Shown here piece after piece: positions 1 to 11,332 of a stretch of DNA of 64,000 nt (positions are counted from its first letter, which is position 1; every line of letters begins with the position of its first letter). This DNA is from Laburnicola sp. R22_1 (taxonomy: Eukaryota > Ascomycota > Dothideomycetes > Pleosporales > Didymosphaeriaceae). The stretch spans positions 3,286,001 through 3,350,000 of the forward strand of contig JACONQ010000003.1 of the NCBI GenBank assembly GCA_014281115.1. Direction: 5' to 3'. A program made the position numbers and the translations under genes. The notes under the pieces were generated by a model that saw nothing but the letters and a program-made list of their open reading frames with translations, was not told where the DNA came from and did no database searches.

Positions 1-962
1 ATCGTATCCCGAAGGTCCTAGTATTGGCTGGAAAGGTCGGTCGAGTATCTTGCTGCAGAACTCTTCACCTAACGTTGCTGTGCGGTTGAGAGGATTGCCT
101 GGCACGTCTGTAACGCGGACGCGGATGCAGACGCGTGCCGGACTGGTAGAGTTACTGGCCATCAAAACCAATTGAAGACAGTGTACTTTAGTGGTAATGG
201 ACGGAGAAGGAATTAGGATTCGTTGAAAGCGTGTTGGAGAGATACAGGCGGGGAGCGAGGTTTAGTTTCGGCGAATCTACGGAGTTAAGCGGCAGGCGGC
301 TAATAGATGATTGTGCTTGGGCAGCGACACCCCGCATTTGGCCCAGCACGTGAGAGGCCCGAGCGTCCCGGCAAAAATGATATCTGCGGACATCCTAATC
401 TCAACGCTTCTACCTGAATTTAATGAATATCCTTTTTGCAACCACTCCTTGAGCAAATACTCACACGCAACGCACTCGCATAGATCGTAGCTCGCGATCT
501 AAGACGAACAATCCTCCGTCCGAGCGGGATTATTGGCGACAAAAGTCGAAAGAATTACATTTGTCTCGGCGCCACACGCTAGCTGACTCAGCAATCACGC
601 CCCACCCTCTGTGAACGATCGGAAGTGAAGGAAAAGAGTGTTCGAGATAAATATCCTCATCTCTCAACACCTACAGATACGGTATCCTGCGGATTGACAC
701 CAGACACATCATGGTTGAAGTGGATAAAGGAGATCTCTTAGATGTCGAAGCTCTCAGACGTTAAATTGTTGCTGGGTCGCCCTCTAGCCACAGGCATGTT
801 ATATGTCCTAGCAGATGTGTGATGCTGCTGCTGAGTCAACTTGAGCGCACAGCTTGTCCGTCTGCGCGACAGCATTTAACGTTAGCAACCTTCGCGATGC
901 AGCACAACTTACGGCTATGCTATATTATAGAGGCGCATTAACATATCATACCGTCTTCTAAC
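1..962. other. Gene-poor stretch, nothing supported
   Basis: I see no reading frame with protein-like composition, no recognisable motif and no repeat in this stretch. Base composition is close to balanced, unlike the AT-rich RIP blocks further right. It may be an intergenic region or the end of a gene lying outside the window. Confidence 0.4.
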
Positions 963-1498
963 TTGGCAGATCCGCCGTTGACGCCTCCGCCGACCGACGA
1001 GAAGCCCTTCTGCGCGAGCCCGCACCTCCGCCAGCGCCCTGTCCCAACAACTCTCCACCTCCAATTCTCGCCTATCGCTGAGGCGGAAGCGTGCGACCTC
1101 TTCCGCACCCTATACCTATACAATATCAACGCGCACCACCCAACACCATGCGACCAAGACGCAATACCGACACTAAAGTCCTGCCTACCTACGGCGTATC
1201 AGCAGCCAGGACAGCTTCGAATGCGAGCGCACTAATCCTTAATAAGAGGAATACCTTTAGTCCGCCTACTAGCTAAGACGGCACTAGAAGCCCCCTTGCC
1301 GAGCGAACAGCCCGTCGCGCGATAGCATTGCCGCGCTAACTTCTGCATTCCCTCCGACAATAATAGAATCGAGCTCAGGGCTGAGGACGCCGCCGCCGCG
1401 GAGAGTGAGGGATGCCATAGAGCGGCTGGTGAGATACCTGGGTGGCTGCGGATGCGAATCGAGGAGGACAAGGATTTTGGGTATCAAAGGACTGAGCG
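963..1498 (+). pseudogene. Possible broken gene remnant, unrecognised
   Basis: The forward strand keeps a Pro/Ser/Arg-rich 90-codon open stretch (963-1235, beginning DPPLTPPPTDEKPF) and, further on, in another frame, RTPPPRRVRDAIERLV near 1375-1430. No single frame links them and stops intervene. The composition resembles the disordered N-termini of fungal regulatory proteins, but I do not recognise the family. The pogo-like relic begins right after this stretch, so the gene may have been broken by that insertion. It could also be chance coding-like sequence. Confidence 0.2.
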
Positions 1499-2905
1499 TC
1501 ATGCCTGGAACTTGATGGCGAGGAGCGTGAAGGACTGGCGTATGTGATGTTTTTGAATGCGATCGCGAAGCAGCGTAGATTGAGCCTCTACTTCAGCGGC
1601 GTTGCTTGGTGTTTTGGGGTTCCATTGGGTGGTCCCTGGTGCGGGCGGTGTTGGCGTGCGAAGTTTGACTTCAAGCTTCGATAGCACCACCAATGGGTCA
1701 TAAGGCACTAAGCCAGTTGCTCTAAAGCTTGATTAGATATTTGTCTTTAAGAACGCAGGCTTAAAAACCTTCGCAAAGGAGGCAATAAAGGCCTTTTTGT
1801 CAATTCGGCCAATGTGGTCTGTTGCCAAGACTCTAATCTCTTTGCTGTATGCCTGCTTTAAGGGGGCAAAACACCCAACATCAAGCGGCTGCAAGATATG
1901 CGACGAGTGTGGAGGCATACAGAGGGTAATTATCTTATTCTCCTCGCAGAGATCCTAGAAGGCAAGCGACTTGTAGCTCTCGTGGCCGTCAATAACAAGC
2001 AGCACATAGCTACTCACTCTCCGCTCCCTTATCTGCTCAATAAAGTGCCTTAACCAGGCTACACCAACCTCGTTTGTAGTCCAGCCGTTGTCGCTGACCC
2101 CAATGCGCCATTAGGGCTTCAAATCAGGGTACCAGGACGCGTCGTGGTTCTTTGCTTTGAAGATAAGGTAGGGCGCGATTGCCCAGCCCATCGCGTTGAC
2201 GGCGGCGATAAGAGTCACCCACTCACGGTCTCCCTGCTGGACGCCAATGGGCTCAGTGCGTCTCTCTGAAGCAGTAACTACTTTAACTCGGTTTCCGACG
2301 CCCATAGTAAAGCCAGTCTCGTCAAAGTTGTAGGTATCTTCGTCCAGTATACCGTACTTGGCCTTGATATTCGGTACAAGGTTAAACCAGGGCCTAATAA
2401 CCTCTGGATCGCTGCACAAGACTCTCTGACGATCGCGCTGTCGATTCAAACGGGATTTAAGCTCGCCCTCGCGTTTGACGAAGTTTAAGGCCTATCTTGG
2501 GCCAACAGGCTTGTCACCACGCGCAGCACGTAGTTGGTTGGCTATATCTTCCACGGAACGCAGTGTTGGCGCAAATCCTTGCGCATCTAGCTTCTTAATA
2601 TAGTGTCTAAGCGCCTCCTCTTCAGTCTTTTAAAGGCTTAATAATTTAGGATGAGTATTGCGTGGTGACATCTTCCCGACGCGTTGGCGGCGGAGGGTTG
2701 TTCAAGACACGTTGTAGATAGTAGCAGCGCGTTGCACGCTTAGTTTTTTAGGCGATTTAATTGCCTGGAGGGCTAATTTAATCCTGTCTTTTTTTAAGAG
2801 CTGTTTGAGGTTGGGTGGTTGAGATATTGAGGTTTGAAGTTTAAAAGCCCTAAAAGTTCATTGGGGGTGGCCACTCGCCTAGCATGGCCACTCGCTTGAC
2901 ACTCA
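1499..2905 (-). mobile_element. Degraded pogo/Fot1-like DNA transposon
   Basis: Read on the reverse strand from about 2670, the translation begins MSPRNTHPKL and continues through a Tc5/CENP-B-like DNA-binding region (ALRHYIKKLDAQGFAPTL) to the DDE domain. That domain retains YNFDETGFTMG near 2330, PPHSSHILQPLDVGCF near 1900 and a C-terminal VPYDPLVVLSKLE stretch near 1690. Several stops break the frame. They sit where related proteins have Gln or Trp, as expected from RIP-type C-to-T change. At the 5' side (2869-2896) the motif GGCCACTCGC occurs twice, 17 bp apart, and probably marks the terminal repeat. The far C-terminus and the other terminal repeat are missing, so the copy is truncated as well as mutated. 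Confidence 0.8.
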
Positions 2906-3494
2906 CGTTAGTGGCTAAGCTAAAAGGGCTACTAGTGTTAATCTACTATTACTCTTCCTAAAGTAGTCTTAACCTTATTTAGCCCTCGTTCCACTTCCTT
3001 TGGTGGGTTCTGCTCTTATTCTAGCCCATACTAACTTCCCTTGCTGGTTCGTCCTTCTTTACTTGCCCTTTCTGTTCGGTTTCTCGTGGGTTAGTAATGT
3101 TGATTCCTGGGGACCGCTGCGACGCGGTAAACGATCGATTAGGTGTACACAATGGAAATAAAAATATGTCCGACGATAATTTCCTTTTCGATTGATGAAA
3201 AGGAAGATAAGTGTTCCTATACATATTACAGTGGTCCTTATAATGCACAGATCTCGTTTAATTAAGGGTTGGGACCAGAGTCTCCACGACACTGTAAACT
3301 GCGATTGATAGTGGAGGCTGCCCCTCGACCCACAGAGACTAAGAAAAGGTATCCAGATTTTGTACTTCTTTCTGTCTTTCATTCTCCAAGCCTATGAAAC
3401 TTAAGAAATGAACCTAAGTTGGGAGACGAGCATCTTTTCAAGCCGACCCTGAGCAATCCCGAACGCAATCCTCTAGTATAGGACATTTCAATGC
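2906..3494. other. Intergenic, no gene seen
   Basis: This lies between the pogo-like relic and the 3' end of the oxidoreductase gene. Short open frames on the reverse strand have no recognisable content. It probably includes the 3' untranslated region of the gene to the right. Confidence 0.4.
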
Positions 3495-6332
3495 CTACTT
3501 TGTCTCGTGAGATGTCTCACTGCCACACTCGTCTCGATTGAGCCGCTTCGACTCACGATGGACTGATTCGGAAGCTGCAGCGTTTTGTGAGGACTTTCGA
3601 GAGCGCTTGTACTCACCAAAAACGATCGCGCCAATATATGCAACACCCATTAAGCCGGTGAAGACACCGTATGCAATAAGGTAAGATCTTTGAGCAGCGG
3701 CCAGTCGAAGACCCAGACCACCATTGATCATGCCGAGGATGACGATAGCCCGCCCAGTGAAGACATGGCCATAAGACCAAGCTGTCCGCTTCTGGACCTT
3801 TTTGTACATTTTGTGATGGATCGTGCCCAGGAATGGCATAAAGAAGAGGGTGCCCAGAAGGATCATGCCGATAATTGCGTGAGGCTCTTGCAGATAAGCA
3901 CCGCCGTTTGCAATAAATATACCAAGCCCTGCTGCCGCAATAAAGACAGCGTAGCCGAAGATCTGTAAGGAGGCATGGGTCCAGAGTAGTCCGCGGAAGC
4001 TGGTCAAACGGACAAGGATAGCACCAATAGGAAGAATGGCGACAAAAGCGATGGAAGCCAGTGCTCCGTGAGCTTGAACGAAACTCATCTGTGTCTGTGT
4101 GGACAACCTCTCCCACGAATTTTGTCCCTCAGCCCCAGTTGTTGTCGTTGTAGATGATGCATTGGTGAACGGGTTCCCACCCGAGCCTCCGGTAGCCCGC
4201 GACAGATTCCACTGGAATGAACCCTTTCTGCCATGCTGCGAGATTGGGGCACTCGTATCATCAGAGTTGATAGGTGAACCTTGGGAATGTGCATACAGCC
4301 AATTGCTGTTGCCGCCTTGTAGACTCATAGTGCCTGTATTCCAGCGGTCGCAATTGCCGCATCGGACGTTAGCCGTCATCATGCCATTAGAAATTCCGGA
4401 GCCTTCCAGTAGGGAAACGTCAGCAATCTCGTTGTATGTTGGCATTATATGTCCTGATGCAGTTCTTGGTGAGAGCGTCACATTCTGACCGTCAGCTGAA
4501 CTATACATGACGAACATATTGGCGTTGCTCATCGTTGTGCCTTGCGCGAGAGCTACCCACGAATACGTTGTTGGTACTGAGAGTTGAAAGTAGATGTCGC
4601 CCGAACTTGAGCTAGCCGATTCCTCGGGCACATTAAGTGAGAAACAGACATCTGTCTCAGGACAAGTCCTCAAGACTGCGGCTTGATTTGAAGGTTCGGA
4701 TGCAGTGTTATCAACGGGGCAGGTGTTGCCAGAAGCTGAGAGATTCTGGAACGTGGCGTTGAGGAATGGTGAATCGTATACATCCTGTGTTTCTGCGTCG
4801 GAGTCTTGACAAAGTGCTACTGTTCCATTGATCATGTTCTCGGGAGAATTGCCCATTTCCATTTGTGTGCAAGCGAGGACATTGTTGGCTGGGTAGTAGT
4901 CAACCCATGCAAAGCACATTTCGTATTTGCTTGCTAGACCACCAGGAACCGGTTCGGTGTCATTCGAGGTGTCGTACTCGCAAGTGGTGATGAGCTGATC
5001 TCCGGGGAGCAATTTGATAGAGTTTAAGCTTTTGGAAAACTGGTGACCATATTCAAAGTCACGAAGGGTGGACAGAGGGGTGATTTCTTTGCCGTCTCGA
5101 ATTATCTGAACGCGCTGATTGCGACCACGATAGTGCATGTGATGAAAGACAGAAACCGCTGTGATACCGTCCGAGGGCCAGCGGTCTGTACACTCGGGCG
5201 TGCAGATTGTAGAATGTGCCACTAGCGGCTTGCCAGGCTCGAGGAACCAACCTGTCACTTGCAGGTCACCCAGTGTCAAAGTCCCGATTTCAGTGTCTAC
5301 TGGGTCGTCGGTGTAGATAAACGTGTAAGCTGCAGTGTCTTTTGCGCCCTCGATGCCCTCAGGATTGTTCCAGTGTGTCTCCAGCATCACATATTCGTAG
5401 TAGTCGGTGCCGAAGGGCTTGCCATAACCAGGTTCGAATGTGCGACCAGACATGCCGGGAGCCCATTCTGTGACAAAACCATTACAGGGATTCGAGAATT
5501 CTTCGTAGTCACAGTTGGCCTCTTTACCAAGCATATCCAGATACTCATCAGGGAGATCATGACATGCATAAAAAACCAAATGGTGAAGCAGCTCACTTGA
5601 GTCGTTTGGTCGTTCACCGAGCAGATAATTCTTCTTTCCCGCCGGCATTTTATGGAGAGTATAGCAGTAAGTAGTCTCCGCAGTTGGAATGGTATATTCA
5701 GGCTGGGCGATAGTAAAGTTCTTGGCATTATCAATTTCCCGAATGTCGTTTATCGAGACGGTTTTGCCTGTGCCTAGTTTGACGTACTTCTTGCCATTGT
5801 TGCCTGGCGCATGTATGGCAAAGTTGTTCTCATTCGAAAATGCATAGATGAACCATTGCCATGCGTCTTTTGCAACATCAGTCTGGGTTTCGAGACAGTC
5901 GGCTTTGTTTTGTTTCTCGAAAACGAATGAAGTAACTCCGTCTGCTTGATGGCCTTCTTGAAGTCGCATGTTGTTCTCTTGGTCCTGGGAGACTTCAGGG
6001 GTAACGAACCCCATCGCATGGCGGTTCTCAAATATGAAGTTGCCATCTTGGTCTTTGTATCCCACAGCCATATCAGCGCCAGTCATTGCGCCAGTCTCGC
6101 TGAAACCTAGAGCCAGATAGCCGCTTGATCGGGAGGCAATCCCGAACGTTGAGTTCGTGTCCCCAGTTCTCCAGAAAAGTTGAACATGGCCATCCGTATC
6201 TAGAGCAACATTTCCGTCGAAATTTTCGCGATCAAAGGGAATCCAGGTCAGATCGTTGCTGCGTTGCGCGATTGCAAAAGCAGCCAGTCCCAGGAAAGTC
6301 AAAGATGAGGTAGTACAGGTAGCCAGCCGCAT
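3495..6332 (-). CDS. Secreted/membrane DOMON, copper monooxygenase, cytochrome b561 fusion
   Basis: This 945-residue single-exon protein starts with a signal peptide (MRLATCTTSSLTFLGLAAFA). A DOMON domain follows at about 30-150. Next is a dopamine-beta-hydroxylase-like copper type II ascorbate-dependent monooxygenase pair at about 205-520, with His clusters LLHHLVF, LETHW and FHHMHYRG as likely copper ligands. A second, cellobiose-dehydrogenase-like cytochrome DOMON spans about 555-700, then a Ser/Thr/Gly linker, then a cytochrome b561-like bundle of five to six membrane helices at about 740-905 with His in VQAHGAL, EPHAIIG and HHKMYKK. The tail is charged and probably cytoplasmic. Family knowledge says the copper domains hydroxylate a substrate using reducing equivalents, while b561 moves electrons across the membrane. 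The fusion suggests one polypeptide could do both; the substrate is unknown. The chosen ATG directly precedes the signal peptide. No frame break is seen. Confidence 0.87.
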   Translation of the reverse strand: MRLATCTTSSLTFLGLAAFAIAQRSNDLTWIPFDRENFDGNVALDTDGHVQLFWRTGDTNSTFGIASRSSGYLALGFSETGAMTGADMAVGYKDQDGNFIFENRHAMGFVTPEVSQDQENNMRLQEGHQADGVTSFVFEKQNKADCLETQTDVAKDAWQWFIYAFSNENNFAIHAPGNNGKKYVKLGTGKTVSINDIREIDNAKNFTIAQPEYTIPTAETTYCYTLHKMPAGKKNYLLGERPNDSSELLHHLVFYACHDLPDEYLDMLGKEANCDYEEFSNPCNGFVTEWAPGMSGRTFEPGYGKPFGTDYYEYVMLETHWNNPEGIEGAKDTAAYTFIYTDDPVDTEIGTLTLGDLQVTGWFLEPGKPLVAHSTICTPECTDRWPSDGITAVSVFHHMHYRGRNQRVQIIRDGKEITPLSTLRDFEYGHQFSKSLNSIKLLPGDQLITTCEYDTSNDTEPVPGGLASKYEMCFAWVDYYPANNVLACTQMEMGNSPENMINGTVALCQDSDAETQDVYDSPFLNATFQNLSASGNTCPVDNTASEPSNQAAVLRTCPETDVCFSLNVPEESASSSSGDIYFQLSVPTTYSWVALAQGTTMSNANMFVMYSSADGQNVTLSPRTASGHIMPTYNEIADVSLLEGSGISNGMMTANVRCGNCDRWNTGTMSLQGGNSNWLYAHSQGSPINSDDTSAPISQHGRKGSFQWNLSRATGGSGGNPFTNASSTTTTTGAEGQNSWERLSTQTQMSFVQAHGALASIAFVAILPIGAILVRLTSFRGLLWTHASLQIFGYAVFIAAAGLGIFIANGGAYLQEPHAIIGMILLGTLFFMPFLGTIHHKMYKKVQKRTAWSYGHVFTGRAIVILGMINGGLGLRLAAAQRSYLIAYGVFTGLMGVAYIGAIVFGEYKRSRKSSQNAAASESVHRESKRLNRDECGSETSHETK

Positions 6333-6862
6333 GCTGACAAGGGATTGCGAGTTAGATCACTCGCTCGGATAAGGGTGTAGATATAACAAGAAGATATTAT
6401 AATATAAAGTAAAAGCCTTTGCACCGACGCAATGCCCTATATGCAGTCAACACCTTCTATATACCGTAGACTTTTGTTCATAAGAGTTGACCAGGGGGGT
6501 AAGCGCTTGCTGAGAATAGTATAGATCGACCTGCCGAGCAATTGCCAAGTATCAGATCCACAAAATGGAAGCTCCCTTGCCTTCGTATGGAGATTCAGCC
6601 GTGGTATCAACGGAGGTCTCATTTATGAGCTCGTCGTCGTGGGACTTGGTCAGATCTGTTAACCCTAGTCGTACACAGTAAAACACCTCAACCTCCGCGC
6701 AAATCGATCTATCAACAACGACACGTCCGATTTATTTCAAAATTAAATCTATCGTAGATCTACGGTATCATCCACCCGCTCGACGTAATTGCCCGAGCTT
6801 GATTGGAGGGGACTTGCTCCGTGCGTTGACTGGCTTACAATGTTGTTGACTAAAACCTAGGC
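6333..6862. other. Promoter/intergenic region of the oxidoreductase gene
   Basis: This is the sequence upstream of the reverse-strand oxidoreductase ATG. It contains an AT-rich TATA-like patch (about 6390-6415), which may be its core promoter. I see no gene in it. Confidence 0.35.
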
Positions 6863-6998
6863 TTTGCCATATACGTACATCTTTGCGACATTCGCACATC
6901 CTTGCCATATACGCACATCTTTGCGACATACGCACATCTTTGCGACATACGCACATCTTTGCGACATACGCACATCTTTGCGACATACGCACATCTTT
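6863..6998. repeat. 19-bp tandem repeat, about seven units
   Basis: The unit gcgacatacgcacatcttt repeats head to tail with a 19-bp period. The last four units are identical; the first two or three carry changes (ttgccatatacg, tacgtacat). Because 19 is not a multiple of three, the reverse-strand frame cycles through three phases and gives a spurious KDVRMSQRCAYV-type repeat peptide. This is a minisatellite-like array, not a CRISPR, because there are no spacers. Confidence 0.9.
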
Positions 6999-7639
6999 CA
7001 CTAGCGTTTGAACGGTGAATTTTCAGGGTTATCAAGTCCGGCATATCATTTGGAGCAGTGCATCTGCGGCAAGGCCTGGCCGGAGCAGGGCCAACGCTCG
7101 TTGGAGCCCTCGGGGTGGTTTTACTTGAACTCTAGCATGCCCGCCAAAGGCCTCGTTGACTTAGTGAACCACGGACATGGGTCTGTCGCCCGTGGGCGCC
7201 GAAATCTGGGTTCTGACGTTGACCTCTTTCGTGTGGAGTCAATGCTCCGGCGCAACATAAGCTATATCGCAACCTGCTCGGTGCGGGAGATGCATTCCAT
7301 TTCGCCCGTGACTATGCCAGGGGCGGTCCTTCGGTTGCTCTAAAGCAGGTGGACCGGTTTTGTGGTAACGCTGACCGGTGCCAGATCTGCATATCTCCTT
7401 CGCCGTGCCACATATACATTGTAACTTAGGCTATGACTGGCTACAATCCAGAGTCAGCGTCTAGTCGAGGGCTGAGTTTCCTTGCGCTTCTCATAGTCTT
7501 TATCTGATTTTTCCATGACTGTACTCTCCTAAGTCACATCGTAATTCTTTCTCATTCCATTTGTTCTGGGCATTTTGAATTTAAGCGTTAGTCAAATGGA
7601 TCCACTGACCGGTCGCTAGGTCTTAGGCACAGTTACTGC
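6999..7639. other. No supported gene
   Basis: A 111-codon forward open frame (7008-7343) is present, but its translation shows no family motif and no convincing splice partners. I treat this stretch as intergenic. Confidence 0.35.
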
Positions 7640-8129
7640 TGCCAGTCGATCATACCTCGCATTCGTGTATTACGAGGCGAATGGCCCTTCGTCGACGAAT
7701 GATGCGAATACTGAAGGCGCGGCAGCGGCGCGCAACGCAAGCTCGGCCTCACCAGCCCACATTCAAGAAGTGGGAAGCGTTGCATCAGGAAGCAGCCAAG
7801 GGTTCGTAATGAGATGCCTTCCGTAGATACTTACTGGATTCTGATCCCTCAACAGGACACAAAAGACGGTCAAAGACGAAGACGCACCCTATTTCATGCC
7901 GCAGCACAACATCCGCAAACAACTCTGCAAATACGCTACGCGTTCGCAAGCATCACAAGAGGGGAACGACCTTGAAGAAGGGAGGAGAAGCAGCCACCAA
8001 ATGGAAATCCCTACAACGCTAGAAGATGATACGTCAACAGCAGAGGAATCAACCCTTGCGGTATCGCGTTGGGCGGGCACCTCTCCGACCCTAACAGATA
8101 CGCAGCCGGGAGAAGTGACTAAGGAGTGA
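7640..8129 (+). CDS. Putative two-exon unknown gene fragment
   Basis: A forward frame from about 7650 to 7800 (ending HIQEVGSVASGSSQ) can be joined to the frame ending at 8129 through a roughly 50-bp intron finishing in ccctcaacag at about 7855. The donor is weak (gttcgt). The joined product would be Ala/Ser/Glu-rich and hydrophilic with no recognised domain. No clear start codon is visible. It could be a fragment of a decayed gene or a chance open frame. Confidence 0.22.
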
Positions 8130-9569
8130 GTTATGTAAAGTTCTTCCCTACACAGACACTGACCTGCGCGATAGGTTGGGTTATATTACAGTCACAACAT
8201 CCGTCATTGCCATCTCTGAGAGGATACATCAATCCCCTCCGTCCCCACCGCTAACCCCAACGCATACTGACCTTCCACGAGCTCCCCCACCTACACCTGA
8301 TTTGCCTGAAGAACCTGTAATGACCACGTATGAAGGTTGTGTATCCTATGGAGTTGTTGGAAAGGTTTGGTGCGATGATTCGAAACCTTTATAATGTCAC
8401 ACTTAAGGGCTTATCATGGGAGCACGAAATTGAACTGAATGCTGAGTACAAGATGCTCACGCTTGTGCGTGAACGTCCCTCAGCAAGCTAAGGTGGGATC
8501 GCTTTTACTCTGTTTTGCTTTGGACGTTGCACCAGCAGATTGAAATTACTAAAATCTATCGATGAACTAGCATTTGCCGCTGCCTGTGATTCATCTCTTC
8601 GCCATCTTGAACGCTTTACAGCTAGGTCAGCGGCGCTCACAGTCAAACTATGCTCCAAGAGGTGTTTCTTGACTCCTGCTAGATTCTGGGCACTTTTCTG
8701 GTGCCTGTTCAAGCGTCGGAAGTTTGAGTCTGTGGCTGACGGCCTGTGGCTGTGTAGACGGAGGAATAAATATCCGACTCCAGCAAGCCGAGGGTGCGCT
8801 TGGCAAGTTGCGTTTCGCATCTTGCTGCTGCAGCATAATAACACAACATGAAAGCGCCACAACGCGTGACATCAACAGAATGTTTCGGCTCCCATCATGA
8901 TCAGGCAAGTTATCGGCTGAGCGGTCTGCGGTTCACCGTCACTGCTTGCATAGACGAGCTAGTTACACGCGACGACTGCGCACTCTTCAGTCACGCCTGA
9001 ATGTCCCTCGAGTGTCCTTATAATCTAGGCTAATTTTCTCCACAAATCATGTTATTTGTTCAATCAATCGCCGTCCACCAACCTCTCATGGTATCGTCCC
9101 TTGTAGATCGATTTGTTCGTGCAGTGCTGGCGCAACTAACCTCTCTATGTTAGTCATCATCAGGGCTCGTGCGTTTTTAGCGGACATCAATAACATCAAC
9201 AGCCACTGCGTTCGCCCGAACACCTCCACCACCCGCACTATCATACACCTACTCCAACGTTTACCGTTCATGCCCACCAAAGGCGCGCGATCTGAAGACC
9301 CAGACGCTTGCTGTACTACGTCTCAGAAGCGTCTGCGGCCCCTGACTTCCGTCTCGCTCTCGTCCCCCCCAGTGCCCCAACTTGCAGCATTGGGAGCTCT
9401 CGCAGTCCTCGACGCATACCGCCACCTTGTTAACCCCATCCTCACACAAAGATGCTCTACCGATGGAAAAGCCATGAACGACAATGCGAGCGGATCAGCC
9501 CCATCGCGCGTCGCGTACAACACTTGCTTTTACTACCCACAATGTATATAATAAAAGCTGCAATGGTAT
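8130..9569. other. Gene-poor stretch
   Basis: Short open frames of 60-130 codons exist on both strands, for example at 8488-8862 and 9147-9551. None shows a domain, a conserved motif or consistent codon use. I support no gene here. Confidence 0.35.
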
Positions 9570-10380
9570 CTATCTGGTTATTTGACGCCTAGGGCACGTA
9601 CGGGTGTTATGCTCAGTTGAAGAGCACATGCTGCACTGGGGTAGTGTACGCTTTTGCGGTTGTGTGTGAGGCGTACGTAACTCGGGCGGCACACCTTCAA
9701 CATGGATTCGCTCCACCAACCCGCGGCTCTGTACAATATCCTGGCCATCCTGAATAGACAAAATACCTTCCTGTGCAATAGTCCTACGGCGCCATACTTG
9801 TTTCCGTTTTTGACGAGCATTCTCAGCTCGAAGCGCGTTAACCTCAACCTCAAGAATTGCCTTCTCGTACACCGCCTTCTTAAAGCCCTTTAGCAACTGC
9901 CCAAACGCGCGATCTGTTGGCGAATGGGATGCATTTGTACGAAGCCTGCGTTGCTCTTTGATATGGCTTGCCTGGCGTTTGATTTCAGGTAGCGTTCGAG
10001 GTGTTTTTGACTCCCACTCTGAGCCCTCTGTGAGCTGGGGACTAGGTGTTCGTACGATGGGATTTAAGCCTTGAAGGACGCGTTCAGGGTCGTATGGAAT
10101 AAGCCCTGTTGCCTGGAAACCACTCTGAATGTTTTTCGACGTTATAGCTGCCGTATGGGCTGTATATCAGGCCTTCAGGAACTCGTCTTTTGTATTATGG
10201 TTTATGCAAAGCCTTATCTTCCCCTCTACCACTTTGCCATATGCGCTTTTAAGAGGGTTAAAGCAGCCCACATCAAGCGGTTGTAGTAGATGAGACGAGT
10301 GGGGAGGTAGACAAAGCGTAACAATGGAGTTCTGGTGTGGGCGGATAATTGGTGGAACACGTTCAGCAGCGGTTACCTCG
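9570..10380 (-). mobile_element. C-terminal half of a pogo/Fot1-like transposase
   Basis: On the reverse strand, from about 10345, the frame reads LCLPPHSSHLLQPLDVGCF. This is the last block of the DDE core, followed by GFQATGLIPYDPERVLQ. The C-terminal tail has a coiled-coil-like, Arg/Lys-rich stretch and a zinc-knuckle-like CSMCSSTEHNTRTC just before the stop at 9570. One stop lies between the two open stretches (near 10167). The N-terminal DNA-binding domain and first catalytic residues are absent, so the copy is 5'-truncated. It is related to, but not the same sequence as, the relic at 1499-2905. Confidence 0.75.
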
Positions 10381-10738
10381 TAACCGCTGCTTATGTAATG
10401 ATAGATCTCGCTCTGATTGCTGAGGATAGGATAACGTATCCCACCAGTAACCTGCGCACACCAGTAACCTGCGCACCCTACTAAAACTGACGCGGCTTTT
10501 TGCACGATAGCTCATCAACGCAACAGTCAAATTTAATATAGATAGATTTATATGATAGCTACAATCTCTGGGTACACTGAGTCCTTCTGTGGCCTTGCTC
10601 GTGGCAGTTGCTGCATGTAGGTGGTGCTCGTAATCGTCCTGCACGGTCCTCCTGCTCTACCTGCTGGAGCACCCTTCCAGCCTCTGCAGCCAGCCTTTAA
10701 CCTTCCTCAGCCTGTAGAGCCCCTCCAGAGGCAATATA
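10381..10738. other. Unassigned sequence between two transposase relics
   Basis: Its composition resembles the adjoining relics, but I cannot align it to either transposase. It includes a short direct repeat of ccagtaacctgcgcac at 10443-10475. It is probably scrambled transposon sequence. Confidence 0.3.
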
Positions 10739-11060
10739 CTATCTGCGCCTGTCCTGCCTTTGTCTATGGCGATAGTTAGCTGCTTGTAGCCTTCTATTAT
10801 CCTCTGCTAAGATCGTTGCTGAGTTTATTGCAAGCTGGCAGCCTTTAACAAGCTGCACGATAGCTTGGCTTATAGGACTCTTAAGACTGTCGCTGCAGAC
10901 GATCACGTATAAGCCTAGGCTGCTGCTCAACCTAAGTAGTGGTGTAAGGCGTCTTAGCTATCCATGCTGCCTTAGCGCCTGCTGCTGTCCCTGGTGGTAA
11001 CGGCGTCTCCTGTACAAGCTTGTACCAGGCAGAGATCTTCACAGAGTCCTCACAGAGCGC
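10739..11060 (-). mobile_element. Second pogo-like transposase C-terminal relic
   Basis: The reverse-strand translation contains AWIAKTPYTTT near 10940, and then IVQLVKGCQLAINSATIL with AEDNRRLQAANYRHRQRQ near 10745-10840. This is the typical end of fungal pogo-like transposases: a helix of the LVKGCQ..M.SA type followed by a basic tail. Only this tail survives. It lies in the same orientation as the neighbouring relic but is a different tail type, so it comes from another family. Confidence 0.6.
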
Positions 11061-11332
11061 GCGTTTGCGTACTATAATCGGAGATCGGTGAATCATTTTT
11101 GCCGATGGTAATGACTCCGGCTCCGAAGAATTTCCGGCTTGGCATGGTCTGCGCCACGCGGTCAGGTCGTCGCGCGTTCCAGCTTTCACTCAAACGCTCA
11201 TACCCCGATTTGTATCTTCTCTCAACCCGCCCTCGACACCCCTCTCCACGGGCATGCCTCGCTCTTCATTTCACTGCGGTTCACATCGTCATTTCTATTG
11301 ACTACCTCGAGCGTTCGCTTCGCTCTCGCGCC

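Noticed and set aside
6768..7044. Repeat peptide KDVRMSQRCAYV as a possible repeat protein, or the array as a CRISPR
   Set aside because: The peptide is only the three-phase translation of a 19-bp tandem repeat. There are no spacers, and the organism is a eukaryote.
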